From the NCBI RefSeq assembly GCF_947242115.1, contig NC_074716.1, positions 4,380,001 to 4,444,000 of the forward strand: DNA of 64,000 bases. Reading direction: 5' to 3'. Shown here piece by piece: positions 35,211 to 47,100 of the stretch. The stretch's first letter is position 1, and each line of letters begins with the position of its first letter. The DNA is from Biomphalaria glabrata (taxonomy: Eukaryota; Mollusca; Gastropoda; Planorbidae). A program made the position numbers and the translations under genes. The notes under the pieces were generated by a model. That model was not told the origin of the DNA. It worked only from the letters and a program-made list of their open reading frames with translations, and did not search any database.

Positions 35211-35579
35211 CATTATTACTATTATCTTTCTTGTATATTGTTTGGATTTTCGCAATCGATTTTTGGACCCCTCCAATATTGTCATCGAATTTTTGTATAC
35301 TAGCTCATGCTCCAGGACAACACGTGACTCTTTTAATTTCGTTTTTATAGAGAAAATGCTATACTCTCAGCGAAGACAACCCTGATGTAGAGAATAAGGA
35401 TGTTCGCTAAATGTTTAAAACCGACAACAGACTATAAAATGTTCTATTTTTACAAAGCTGATATCAACTCACTCTGTCTGTCTGGTAAAAAGTTTGTACA
35501 TGTTATTTCTCCCACGCCTAATTTCGGATCAAGCTGAAATTTCTCACAATAATTTCTTTTACCTGACAACACAAGAATC

Positions 35580-35705
35580 ACTTTTTTTTTTAAATTAATT
35601 AGTTAATTAACTATGGTGATTTAACAGAAGGCAGGAGATTCGAACGCCATTGTACAGTCTAGACATGGACAAACTACTCAACCAAGGCTGCCCCGTGATG
35701 GCTAG
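35580..35705 (-). mobile_element. tRNA-like SINE fragment
   Basis: In reverse complement the segment has a box-A-like GGCAGCCTTGGTTGAGTAG and a box-B-like GGCGTTCGAATCTCC. The body is not the S-a or S-b family. Confidence 0.35.
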
Positions 35706-35896
35706 CATTCTTTTTTCCGTAACTGTCCTTAGCAATAGCATTGGTGCTAAATTTACCTCTTTTGTGTGAGACATAATGAACTGAAAAATACGAATCCATT
35801 CGAGGTTTAAGTCTCAACTTAGAGATCTTTGCCTTTTTGGCGGATCTTATAATAACGTCTGCAAGTGAAACCAGACAAACTGCACACGTGTAGAAA

Positions 35897-36175
35897 ATGT
35901 CTCATCCTCTTGTGTTTCTGATTAGTCTTTTCATTGTCGTCAATTATTCATCTGTTCTTGAACCAGCTTCCATGGTGTTTCAGTCTTTCCAACTTAACAC
36001 AGTGTCCACTTAACAGCACATCAGCAGTTATATTAATGGCATAATCAAAAACCAAATTGACCATCCTGAGGAACACGTCAGAGGTGTCATCTTGAGGAAG
36101 GAGAGACTGCTGGCACAAAAACTTGATACGGATATTGAGTTTCTGCTGACGAGAATTCGCAGTCTAACAGACACA
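35897..36175 (+). pseudogene. Decayed 5' exon of a secreted-protein gene
   Basis: ATG 35897 opens a frame beginning MSHPLVFLISLFIVVNYSSV, a good signal peptide, and continues to residue 38. An in-frame TAA (36011-36013) interrupts it. The same frame then stays open, with YINGIIKNQIDHPEEHVRGV and RKERLLAQKLDTDIEFLLTR, a heptad-like helical stretch. It ends at a donor, ACA|GTAAGA (36176). A possible next exon at 36296-36480 has a coding look but also a stop. I do not recognise the family. A broken host gene or a sequencing variant is possible. Confidence 0.4.
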
Positions 36176-36644
36176 GTAAGAAAAAAACACATGTTTGGAT
36201 TTTGTGAGTTATTACAGAACACAGCTTTACATTACATATCTTAATTCTTAAGTTTCTTCATTACGTCTCGCTTTTCGAGCAATAATAATGGTCAGTTCAA
36301 CTTGTTTTTTGTCTTCAACATAAAACGATGCAAAAGCTGCAATGCAAAGAAGAATATCAGAATTGCACGATAAGCGTTCACCGCCAGCTTGTCCATCGCG
36401 ACGAAAAGCAATTCATAAGTAAAGTTATTGACAGTTTCTTCAACCATAGTCAACATTTGCAGTTTTTGTTTGATCGAACGTAGGGAAGCACGGGCCTCAC
36501 GGATAAAGTTAACATTGTGTACAGTAAATACTTTGTTCACGTGTTTAGTTTCGTATTTTTTTTTTATTTCATGAAAAAAAAAATATGCATTTAATATCGA
36601 TTAGGTATGAGGGCCCGAATATAACAAGAAAGTTGGAGGATACG

Positions 36645-36722
36645 ATTTTGAGCCATGGGTGGCAGCTTGCACCCCCCCCCCCCTTTGCAAAAAATCCTGC
36701 GGGCGCCCATGGGCTGTAGTCA
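36645..36722. repeat. Dispersed repeat shared with 57517-57590
   Basis: Both copies read GAGCCAT[AG]GG[GT]GGCA[AG]CTTGCACC, then a C-run or CACTC, TGCAAAA, and CGGGCGCC. They are probably the end of a dispersed element of unknown class. Confidence 0.45.
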
Positions 36723-36796
36723 CTGCTTGTGTTTTGTCAATGTTAATAAACATATGATCGTTGAAGATTAATCCTCGTTGAGTTTGTCTCCCTTAT

Positions 36797-38606
36797 ATCA
36801 TATATAATACAGACGTTACTTCAAAAAAGAAGATGATTACGTCCTCCGCGTCATGCATTTAGTCATGCATATTAACCAATGACTTAAATTCTGCCAAGTC
36901 ACTGGTTTTCCTGGCTAGCTCAGGCAACCCATTCCATGCTCTAATAGCACTAGGGAAGAAGGAGTATTTGTACAAATTTGTCCTAGCATATGGGACGAGG
37001 AATGTGCCTTTATCTTTGTGTCTTTCAGAGTATTTTATTAAATTTTGTTTTTGTATTTGAAGATTATGGTTCAGTGTTTTATGTATTATTGCTACTTTAC
37101 TTTTGAGTCTTCTGTCCTGAAGGCTTTCTAAATTTAGTGATTTTACTAAAGGTGTTATTCTAGTCAAATGTGAATATTCGTTTGTTATGAATCGCGCTGC
37201 TCTATTTTGTGTCTGTTCTAGTTTCTTAATGTTTTCTTGAGTTGAGGGGTCCCAAACAGAGGATGCATATTCTATTATTGGCCTAACCAAGGTTAAATAA
37301 CATTTTAGTTTTATGTTCTTATTTGATTTATAGAAATTTCTTTTAATAAATCCTAATGATTTGTTTGATTTTTTTATAGTTTCATCAATATGTGGATTCC
37401 ATGACAGTTTTTCATTTATTATAACACCTAGGTATTTTGCGTTTTTAGTCTGTGTTACTGGTTTGCCATGAATAAGATAAGTGGAATTAATTTGTTTTAG
37501 TTTTTTTGTTACTCTTAACAACTGACATTTTTCTGGGTGGAAAGACATGCTCCAATTTGATTCCCATTTCTGTAATTCATCTAATTCTCTTTGTAAAATA
37601 TCTGTGTCTTGTGTTGTTTTTATTGTTCTATATATTATGCAATCGTCTGCAAATAATCTGACTTTTGTTCCTGAACTAATGCAATTTGGTAAATCATTTA
37701 TGTAAATTAAAAATAGTAGTGGACCCAAGACTGTTCCTTGAGGTACACCTGAGTTTACTGTTATCGGCGTTGATTTAGAGCCATTTATTATTACAGTTTG
37801 TTCTCTCCCTATCAGAAAATCTTTAATCCACTGATGCAGTGGACCATTAATGCCGAAATATTTTAATTTTTTAAGCAAGCTATGGTGGTGAACTTTGTCA
37901 AAAGCCTTAGAAAAATCTAGTAAGATAGCATCTATTTGTTCACTATTATCTAAACCTTTTGAAAAATCATCAATTAGTCCTATTAGTTGTGTTTCACATG
38001 ATCTATATTTCCTAAAGCCATGTTGGTATAGTGTGAGGACATTATGTTTGTCTAAGTGGTTTATGATGTTGCTACATATTATGTGTTCTAGGATTTTACA
38101 TGTGATGCTGGTAAGTGATACTGGTCTGTAGTTTCCTGGGTCAGATTTTTCTCCTTTTTTAAATAGGGGGGTGACATTAGCTTCTTTCCAGTCCTTTGGT
38201 ACTCTGCCCTGGTTAAGTGAAGCCTGGGGCTAGCTCATTACTTAGTTCTTTGAGTAATCTAGCTGGAATACCATCAGGTCCAGAAGCTTTATTTGGTTTG
38301 GTGTTGGCTAATAGTTTTTGAATTCCATTTTCTTGTACTACTATATCTTCTATGTTGTCTACTTGGTTCAAATTCAGTAATATTTTTTTTGTCTCCTGGG
38401 GCTGAGAATGCTGATGCAAAGTATTTGTTTAGAATGTTTGCTTTAGTTTCATTATCATTATGTATTATGTTATGTTCATCTTTTAATGGCGCTACGCCTG
38501 TTGTTTCCATTTTCTTAGACTTAATGTATGACCATAGGTTTTTGTTGTTATCTTTAGAAATTACATTGTTTATGTATTCACTCTGCAGCTGTCTGTCTTA
38601 GATTCA
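36797..38606 (-). mobile_element. LINE L-b, 5'-truncated copy
   Basis: Minus-strand copy of the LINE at 28832-30593, about 97-98% identical by eye. It extends from the 3' tail (AATACAGACGTTACTTC at 36809) to the region before RT, and ends abruptly near 38600 by 5' truncation. A long RT frame (ending at 36859) is open. Compared with the 28832 copy there is a loss of about 20 bases near 38225 and a one-base gain in an A-run near 38390, so it cannot make a full protein. It shows the empty LTR insertion site. Confidence 0.93.
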
Positions 38607-38621
38607 TTACATATAGGCCCT

Positions 38622-38658
38622 ACTCTCTCTCTCTCTCTCTCTCTTCCTCTCTCTCTCA
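38622..38658. repeat. (CT)n microsatellite
   Basis: A CT dinucleotide run with one TTCC interruption. Confidence 0.9.
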
Positions 38659-39139
38659 CCTGATGCATGCCCAGAGGCTGCAAAACGAAGGGTCAATATT
38701 AGTACAATATTTCTTCGATGTATTCCAGATGCAGTTCAACATTGGAGCTAATAATATATTTTCTTCAAATTTGCACTTTGTGGTCAAGATGCTTCTTATT
38801 GAGTCAATAAAAAGTCTCTCTTGACCCCCGAAAGTTGAAAAGCAAATGTGCTTCCATAAAGGAGAGCATGTCCTCAATTAGCCCTACTCCAGTAAAGTCC
38901 GGTTTCCCTATAGGCCTACATATGTACCGAAAATGCAATTATATATCACTAAATCTACAATTGTTTTAAGTACCATTGTGCAAGAAATAGAAGCATTTCA
39001 ATTCTTACCGTAACTCCTTTTAACCTTTACAAAAGCCCGTTTGGACCCCTATTTGTCGAGGGCTTGAGCGTAGCGTACTCCTTCGCGTCATGGTTGCAAC
39101 GCCACTGCACTACCCAGCTCCTCCATGCGTCTCGGTTCG

Positions 39140-39925
39140 GTTCTAGGCGAATCTCCCCAACTGTCCTATTCCTGTATATATATAGAAACGGAAAAATCGA
39201 TAGTGAAATCGACCTGCGTATCGCCAAGGCCAGTGCATCCTATGGCAGACTGTCTAAAAATGTCTGGAACAGGCGTGGTATCACCACAAACACACAGCTA
39301 GGGGTCTATAGAGCGTTATCTTCCCTACATTGCTCTATGCCTCAGAAACATGGACAGTGTACAGTAAACATGCAAAGAAACTGAACCACTTCAACATGAC
39401 ATGTCTGAGAAAAATACTAAATGTCAAATGGCAAGACAAAATACCAGATACTGAAGTACTTCGAAGAGCGTGTCTGCAAAGCATCCACACAATCCTGATG
39501 CAGTCCCAGCTGCGATGGGCAGGGCAGGTCTACAGAATGGAAGACCATCGCATCCCTAAACGACTCTTGTATGGCCAACTAAGCGAAGGAAAGCGCTCGC
39601 AAGGTGGGCAAAGAAAGCGCTTCAGGGACAAACTCAAAGCTTCTCTGAAGGCGTTCAGCATAGACACAGGCACCTGGGAGACAGAGGCACATGACAGAGC
39701 ATCATGGCGTCGCGATGTAAAAACTGGCGCACAGGTTGCTGAGGAAAAAAGAACAACACTGGCAGAAGAAAAACGCCAGAAAAGCAATGAAAACCTGCTC
39801 AGTGTGCGGCCGAACATTCCGGGCTCACATAGGTCTCACCAGCCACATGAGGAGGCATAAAACCCCAGTGCAAAGCCCTCAGCCCCCTGGATGACAAAGT
39901 GGTCATCATCGAACCACGATGGACG

Positions 39926-39930
<5 letters not shown>
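39140..39930 (+). mobile_element. LINE 3' remnant (family L-c) with C2H2 tail
   Basis: The frame at 39330-39860 has LYASETWTVYSKHAKKLN, QLRWAGQVYRMEDHRIPKRL and GKRSQGGQRKRFRDKLK, the typical C-terminal part of an endonuclease/RT LINE. Just after, in a shifted frame, CSVCGRTFRAHIGLTSHMRR is the usual terminal zinc finger, so a frameshift separates the two. The text continues to DDKVVIIEPRWT and an (AT)n tail at 39929-39962. The 5' part is missing. Confidence 0.85.

Positions 39931-39962
<32 letters not shown>
39929..39962. repeat. (AT)n microsatellite at the LINE tail
   Basis: A pure TA run directly follows the 3' end of LINE family L-c and was probably seeded by the insertion. Confidence 0.9.
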
Positions 39963-39963
<1 letters not shown>

Positions 39964-40319
39964 TAATAGTTTAGATACGCAGATACCTTTGCCGACATGT
40001 ATCGACTTTAAGATAGAGAGAAGCAATCTTAATAATCTTTTTTTTTTTTTTAGTAATTTTTATGGTAAGTAGATCTTAATATATATAAATTGCGAATGTA
40101 ATAAAAGATGCATGCTACCGATACTGTTGCCGGGCAGAAGTTTTAATTTAACAACCCACTATCGGCAATGGCAGGCTTAAATCTAGTAGTAAAGTCCGGA
40201 TTACTTTTATACACTCAAGACTATATTGCTTAAAGCACTGCCGCCTTCACAGATAGATCTGTTTGGTAAATTCTGAAAGATTGTCCTAATCTAGAGAGCA
40301 GATAAACTGAAATTACCCA

Positions 40320-40740
40320 TAATCACCATATAGATCTCTAGAGATAGACTAGACAGACTCAGTCAGTGTCGACTCTGAGTCACTCTGACTGTCACTCTGT
40401 CACTTGACTCTCTATTGACAATTCTAGATCTAGATTTTATATCCTAGTTAGTTAGTAGACTGTCACTGTACAGCTGTACTGTAGTCGTAGTGTTGTATCA
40501 TAAGGATGCAGTGTAGACAGTTGAGTACACTGAGTCTCTGACTCACTCATACTTGATACTACTCAAGATTAGTCATAGATCTAGTCATACTAATTATACA
40601 TCTAGATATTCTACTATTCGTCTATCGATTTTCACTGTGACTAATCACTAATCAGATTATTACTAGATCTAGATCTAAATTATTTTATTATTATTATATT
40701 ACAAGATCTAGACTCTGTGATATATAAATATAATAATATG
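40320..40740. repeat. Cryptically simple tract (GACTCAGTC and TAGATCTAG words)
   Basis: This is the same vocabulary as 6545-7660: AGACTCAGTCAGTG, GAGTCACTCTGACTGTCACT and TAGATCTAGATC. No period and no frame. It lies about 450 bp before the first recognised exon of the GAS2-like gene. Confidence 0.55.
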
Positions 40741-41193
40741 TAATCTGTAACAATGTTCTTTTTATTAATCTAATCCTTTCTCTTTGCTGATAAGCCAACT
40801 TGTTCTATTAAGTTATATTATTAACACAGTTCACCTTTGAGTACACTTTTTTATCCAACACAGTAATCTGACACAGCACTGACTCAGAACCACAATGTAT
40901 GCTTCAGCTGCAAAAGTGTGGTGATACATTCATGTCTTCTGTAATTACTATTAGTACTATTTTTATAGTTGAAGTTTTTGTCACATCTTATATGATGGCA
41001 AGCAAAGTTGGCAAATGTAAATATAAAATATTTAGAGGTATAACATGGCTAAATTCTTTGAAGTACAGCCCACCTTTAGTTATCTCAATAATCTGACACC
41101 ACCCCAGTCTTGTACCATTGGAGTATAAAGGATCAGATGTATATGGTATAATTTTGTTTAAAGATTTAGAATATAATCTTTTTCTTTGTCAGA

Positions 41194-44100
41194 ATGTTAC
41201 TTTTGCTGAGAAAGATGATTGGGCAGAAATCTGAGAGTGATCTTACCTTGAACGATAATTCTCATGGGACTGACCCAGTAACAATTACTGACAAGAAGTC
41301 ATTCAGATCAAGTAAAGAAATTCAAACATCCGATGGTTAGTCTTTATTGATATTTAATTGTTCAAAAATGTGCTTCAAAATTATTTATTCCACAATTTCA
41401 AATCAATTTAACCTTTTACCTTTTGATTTGTACAATGTTTTACATGTTTTGGTGGTTTCTTCCAAGTTGAAGATAATCTACATCCTAGCCCAAACTTCAA
41501 ACAGGACTCCAGGGGATGGCAGTGGGCAGGGAATGAACCTGGGACCATCTAGATGACAGAACAACAGTCCAGGGTGCATATCGCATGACCAGGCAGCCAC
41601 CCTTCTTTGAACAAATGCTCACAAATAGTAACAAAAAAAAATCTGTGAATTTCATTTGTCCTTTGCTAGCTTTCAAAATCAAACTTTTTAAATTTATGTT
41701 TTTTTTATTGTTAACTTATTAAATTTAATGTAAACTCTCATTCCAGTTGTTAGAGCAGTCAGAAATGTGTGTGTTCTTGTTTCCAAACAATTTATTTTGT
41801 TCTAAAGAAAGTTATTTTGAACAAACATTCACAATCATGGAACTTAGCATCTGGTAATTTGACATTGAGCATAGATAAAGCAAAGCTTAAAAAAAAAAAC
41901 ATTTCTAAGAAATAAATGATGACCAGAAATTTTTTTTTGTTGACCTTTTAATCCTGCAGATGATCAGTCCGACTATATTTCACAAAGACGCTGCAAGCTT
42001 CAACAGGAGCTCATTCTGTCACTGAAAGATGACCTTTCCGAATGGATTATTAAAACTTTAGGTAATGATTCAATCACAACAAAATCATTCCGCTTCAATT
42101 GTTTGTCAAACTTACTTTCTTATGGTTGGGGGGGAGAGGAGATAATTTTTTTTTTTGTTTTTAGTTTTTTTTGTTGCTTGTGTTATTATGTTTTATTTCA
42201 AATTGTAAGCATAACTAGGGATACAATTTAGTTCTTTACTTGTTCTTATTTGTTCTTATTAATTTGTCTTTTCCATTAATAAAGACAGTATTTTAGAAAA
42301 TAAAAAACCCAGTAAGGTTAATCTTTTCTTATAAATTACCACTGTTCCTTCAAAAAGATGATAGTAGAACTGACTATTAGTAGCCTATACCACCATTGAC
42401 TACTTATAGATAACCAGATGAACACCATTAGTTCCCAAACACTTTAGAGTGCTAGATTACAAAGCACAGAACAAATACTTGACAAGCTATTAACATGAAC
42501 TTACAAATAATCATTAATCATTGGAGGAATTCAAACTCACAATTAAATATTGCACTCTATCCAGAAGAAATGAAGAAACTAATAGTAAATAAAATAAATG
42601 AGAAATGGACAAGCTCTTATCCAAATCACAAGAAAGATGATGCTTATTATAAGCTATCCCGACAAGATCAACGTCTAATCTTTCGACTCAGGACCGAACA
42701 CAACAGTATGAGACAACATATGTACTGGAAACTCAAAATTGGAACCAGTGAAATCTGCCCATGTGGAGTGTCACCAGAGAATGCTGTCCATGTCCTCCAA
42801 AACTGCTCTATTTACCAAGAGGCCCATACAAAACACTTCAAATAGAAAAAAAAACTATAAGGAGAGCTCCCTGTTTTGGAAACCACTGGCAGTTCATCTC
42901 ATGTATTGGTCTAGCCATCTGAAAGCTCCAACATAAAAATGAGAGCAAAGAAGCAGATTGGAGAAATTGAAAAGAAATGCATTTCAAAACTAGTACAATA
43001 AATGGACATTTAAAAAATCTATTTAAAATAATAGTTAAGGTAATTGAAATTTTAAATCTTTTCAGCTTCAGATTCTTTAAGCCGATTGTATTTGTACAGA
43101 ACAAAGTACCCCCTTTCAGACCTTGGGACCTATAGGACATGTTTCAATATGAACAGTATCCACGCCGCAGCAAAAAGGTCCCAGTTTCGATGGGTGTCAC
43201 ACGCAGTCAGTATGCCAGACAATCCCCTTGCCAAACGACTTCTTTATGCGGAGCTATGTGCATGAAAGCAGCGGGGTTAACACAGGTGTTGCAAAGACAC
43301 CCATAAGAGCTTCGCCAAGTAGTGTGATGTTGACAATCATGGCTGGGGAAACACTAGCTCTCTATCGCTTCTTATGAGGTGAAGCGTGAGTGTCAGAGCC
43401 TCAAAATACAAGGCAAGAAGAGCAGCCAGCATGAAAGAACGCAGAGGTATAAAAGGCTGAGAGAAGAAGCAGACTTATCTGCAGTAGATCCAACTTACCC
43501 ATGCCATATATGTGGCCAGGTTTTAAAGGGAGGATTGGACTTAATGTCATCTACGAGTTCATAGGAAAAAAGAAATGTGCTCATCTTTGATCATAAAGGA
43601 GGAGCTATATAAATGATACAAAGCTCATTTGTTTCTATGGCTGATGGTAAATAACGCTGTTAGGTGGAAAACACATTTCAAACACAACGACCAATCGCCT
43701 TTACTTTCTCCAATTAATATCTGCTACCCATTACAGTTTGCTTGACTGAAAGGCTTCTTGAAAATCCCAAAATTTAAAATCCCAGTCTTCACTGAGATTC
43801 GAATCCTAGACCTTTTAGTTTAGAAACAAAACACCTTATTTATCAGCCACCACACCCTTTTTGTTGGTACAATCCATGACCCAAACCTCCTGCAATAACA
43901 GCAGAAGATCAAGATTGGATCATTTTTACCAGAGATCAAAGTGGAGACAATTCAAACAATATATTTGAATCTAAAATTGTATCTTTTGTATTGATGGTCA
44001 CTTTTTTAAGTAATCTCTGGATGTATTTTAGGACCAACAAACATTTCGACTGAGAACTTTATACAAGCATTAGACAATGGAGTCATACTGTGTCAGTTAA

Positions 44101-47100
44101 GTTTGATCATTGAGCAGAAGGCAAAGAGGTATGCCGAGATGGGGAAATACAAAGCAGTAAGTCTTTCAGAACCACAATATAGATGTAATAGACTTTACAA
44201 AGCAGTAAGTCTTTCAGAACCACAATACAGACATAATAGACTATACAACGCAGTAAGTCTTTCAGAACCAAAATATAGATGTAATAGACTTTTTAAAAAA
44301 ATTGATTTGTCCACTCTTGACTGCACATTATAATTTTTGCTTGCCCACTGCATCAATAGCTCATAAATGTTCTGTAAATATATATTTCAATGTAATAACT
44401 AGAAGGCTCTTTATGGTTTGTTATACTTACATATTACTTACATATTACCTCATCAGCAAAGTCATGAATTACTGAGTTGTATTTTTAAGCAAACATGAAT
44501 GACCAATAAGAAACCAATTTTACTTTACTTCATAGTACAAGAAACTTATTTAGCACAATACTAGATGCCTTGCAGTTATAAAAAAAAATTGGTACTTGAG
44601 TCATCAGATATCATTTCTGAAAATACTAGGTCATATTAACCTTTCAATTCCATTGTTACTGTAGCACCTGATTACAAGTTATAAATTTGTTATTATTAAT
44701 TGCAGATAATTTTAGACTAGATAACATTGTAGAAATAATTTTAAGGTTTCAATGTACAGATGGATGTCTTCTATGTTCTTTTTGGTTGACACAGGCAATG
44801 TTAACAATCATATGTCTACTTGTAGCCTTTACCAACTTACAAGATACACTGCAACAAAAATGCCAAATCAGGAACTTGGTTAGCCAGGGACAACACAGCA
44901 AATTTCCTAAAATGGTGCAAAGCTTATGGACTCAAAGATGAAAACTTATTTGATTCTGAAGATTTAGGTATAAACAGTTTAGGCTTCAATTGTGCATAGA
45001 AAAGTGTCTGTATAAATTATAGCTTTAAACTGTGTGACGTTAGCAAACAAAGATGTTTCTTTTTATGTATTTTTTTGCAAGGGGCATGGTAGTTGGGTGG
45101 TCAAGCTTTTAGTTTCTGAATTGAGGTGACAAGTTCAAATCTCAATGAAGACTGGGATTGTGTCTGGATTTTAAGGAAGACTTTTGAATCCACCCAACTC
45201 TAATGGGTACCTGACATTGGGTTGGAAAGAAAAGGTGTTTAGTCATTGTGTTGGCCACATAACATCCTTATTAACCATCAGCCATAGTAACAGAATGACC
45301 CATTACATCATCTGCCCTATAGTTTACATCATCTGTCACATAGTTACTTCAAAAAAGAAGATGATTACGTCCTACGCGTCATGCATTCAGTCATGCAAAA
45401 TATTATCCAATGACTTAAATTCTGCCAAGTCACTGGTTTTCCTGGCTAGCTCAGGCAACCCATTCCATGCTCTAATAGCACTAGGGAAGAAGGAGTAACT
45501 TTATTTCACTTTTAATTGAACTTATTGTCAAGAAATTACTTTTGTTTTCTACAGTTATGTATCATAATTATTTTTCTCCTTTTAAGCATTATAAAAAAAT
45601 AACTTTTTGTTGTGAATTTCAGTTACACATCATAAAGAAATGCAAGTGATCTACTGCTTGATGGAACTTGCAAGACTTGGGGCTCGTTTTGGCCTAGAAC
45701 CTCCTACCTTGATCTCTATGGAAGAGGAGATAGACAGCGATAGCACTGTGGCCAACATTCCCCCTCTTCTCTCTTACAGTGCTTCAACCAGTCCAGAGCC
45801 TGTGTACATCTTCAGTAGAATGAATTCCATGAACAAGTCTGATACTGTACCTGTGGAGGTGGAGCAGGAAACGCATGCTTCCTTAGATGAAGCAGTCAGT
45901 CTTTTATAAATTAACTTATCCATTTTTTAAGTAAAATTTAAACAAACAACTACAAAAAAATTCTCTTTGAGTCCAAAGATTAAGGAAGAATCATGCAACT
46001 ATGCGGAGCTAGTTGTGACCTGCATATTTTATTACATCAAATGTTATCTCACAATGTTCTATTTAAATTCCCTTTTCGTCGTCTGTGTTTATCTTAGGTG
46101 GTAGCTTTTCTTTGAGTCTCGATAAACGATAAGTTTTCTTTACTTTTGATTGTTTGCCTCCTGATCAAGTACTAGCTCTATCCTTTCTCTTTATGTTCTC
46201 TTCTTCCATTAAGGTAGGACGTAATCATCTTCTTTTTTGAAGTAACGTCTGTATTATATAAGATATAAGATTTCATCCAAGGTAAAGCCTGTCTATTCCT
46301 CGCTGTAGTCTTCCTGTCGTTTTGGAAACATTTGTAGTCTCCCTTGTCTCACTACTTCCTAACAGCTTGTTTTGATTGCTAAGCCTGCTGTTTTCTTTCT
46401 TAATATTTCATTTCCTAATGTTTGATGCTACTCATGTTTATTTTCTTCTCTGTGTGTGTGTGTGTAGATTCCCTTCTCTAGACTGATTTTGAGCCATGGC
46501 TTCTGTCGGCTCTTTGGGATTAACCCTTGTCATTACGTTTTAAATTTTTAAAATCAGAACCCTAGTAGCTACATTGGAAGAAATATGTTTACATGCATTT
46601 TTTTTTTATAAATCTTTTTAAGCAACTAATAATAAACTCTTTTTTAGTAATTTGTTTTAGTTTATTACTAGTTTTAGAATTCCTGCATTGTTAACTTGTT
46701 TATGTGCTTTTAAAAAAAAACTTTTAAGAAAATATCTACTTTTTTTCTACTGCTATGTCTAGACTAATGATTTGTTCAAGGTAGAAAACAAAGTGTAGCC
46801 AAACTATGTCCTATCATGGTGGGGACAAGGGCCTAATGTTTACCTTTATTACTTTAGTCATTACCCTCTCTTCATCTTGGAGAAATTCCTTTTCCAAACT
46901 GATTTCCTTCCTGGTGTGTTTCAGGAGGAAACATATTCCAATATTGTTCCTATAGAAACAGATGAGCCTCCCGAGTCCTTCTGGATGCTCATACTACTCT
47001 CTACGCTGTTCTTGGTGAAAGCGCTGTAAGTTTTACCTTTTTATATTCCTGCGTCATCTTTTCATTGGCCAAGTTCTTAGTACTCTAAAGTGGTGTTTCT

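Noticed and set aside
44103-44333. Separate small gene of 76 codons
   Set aside because: It is exon 3 of the GAS2-like gene reading on into the triplicated donor region.
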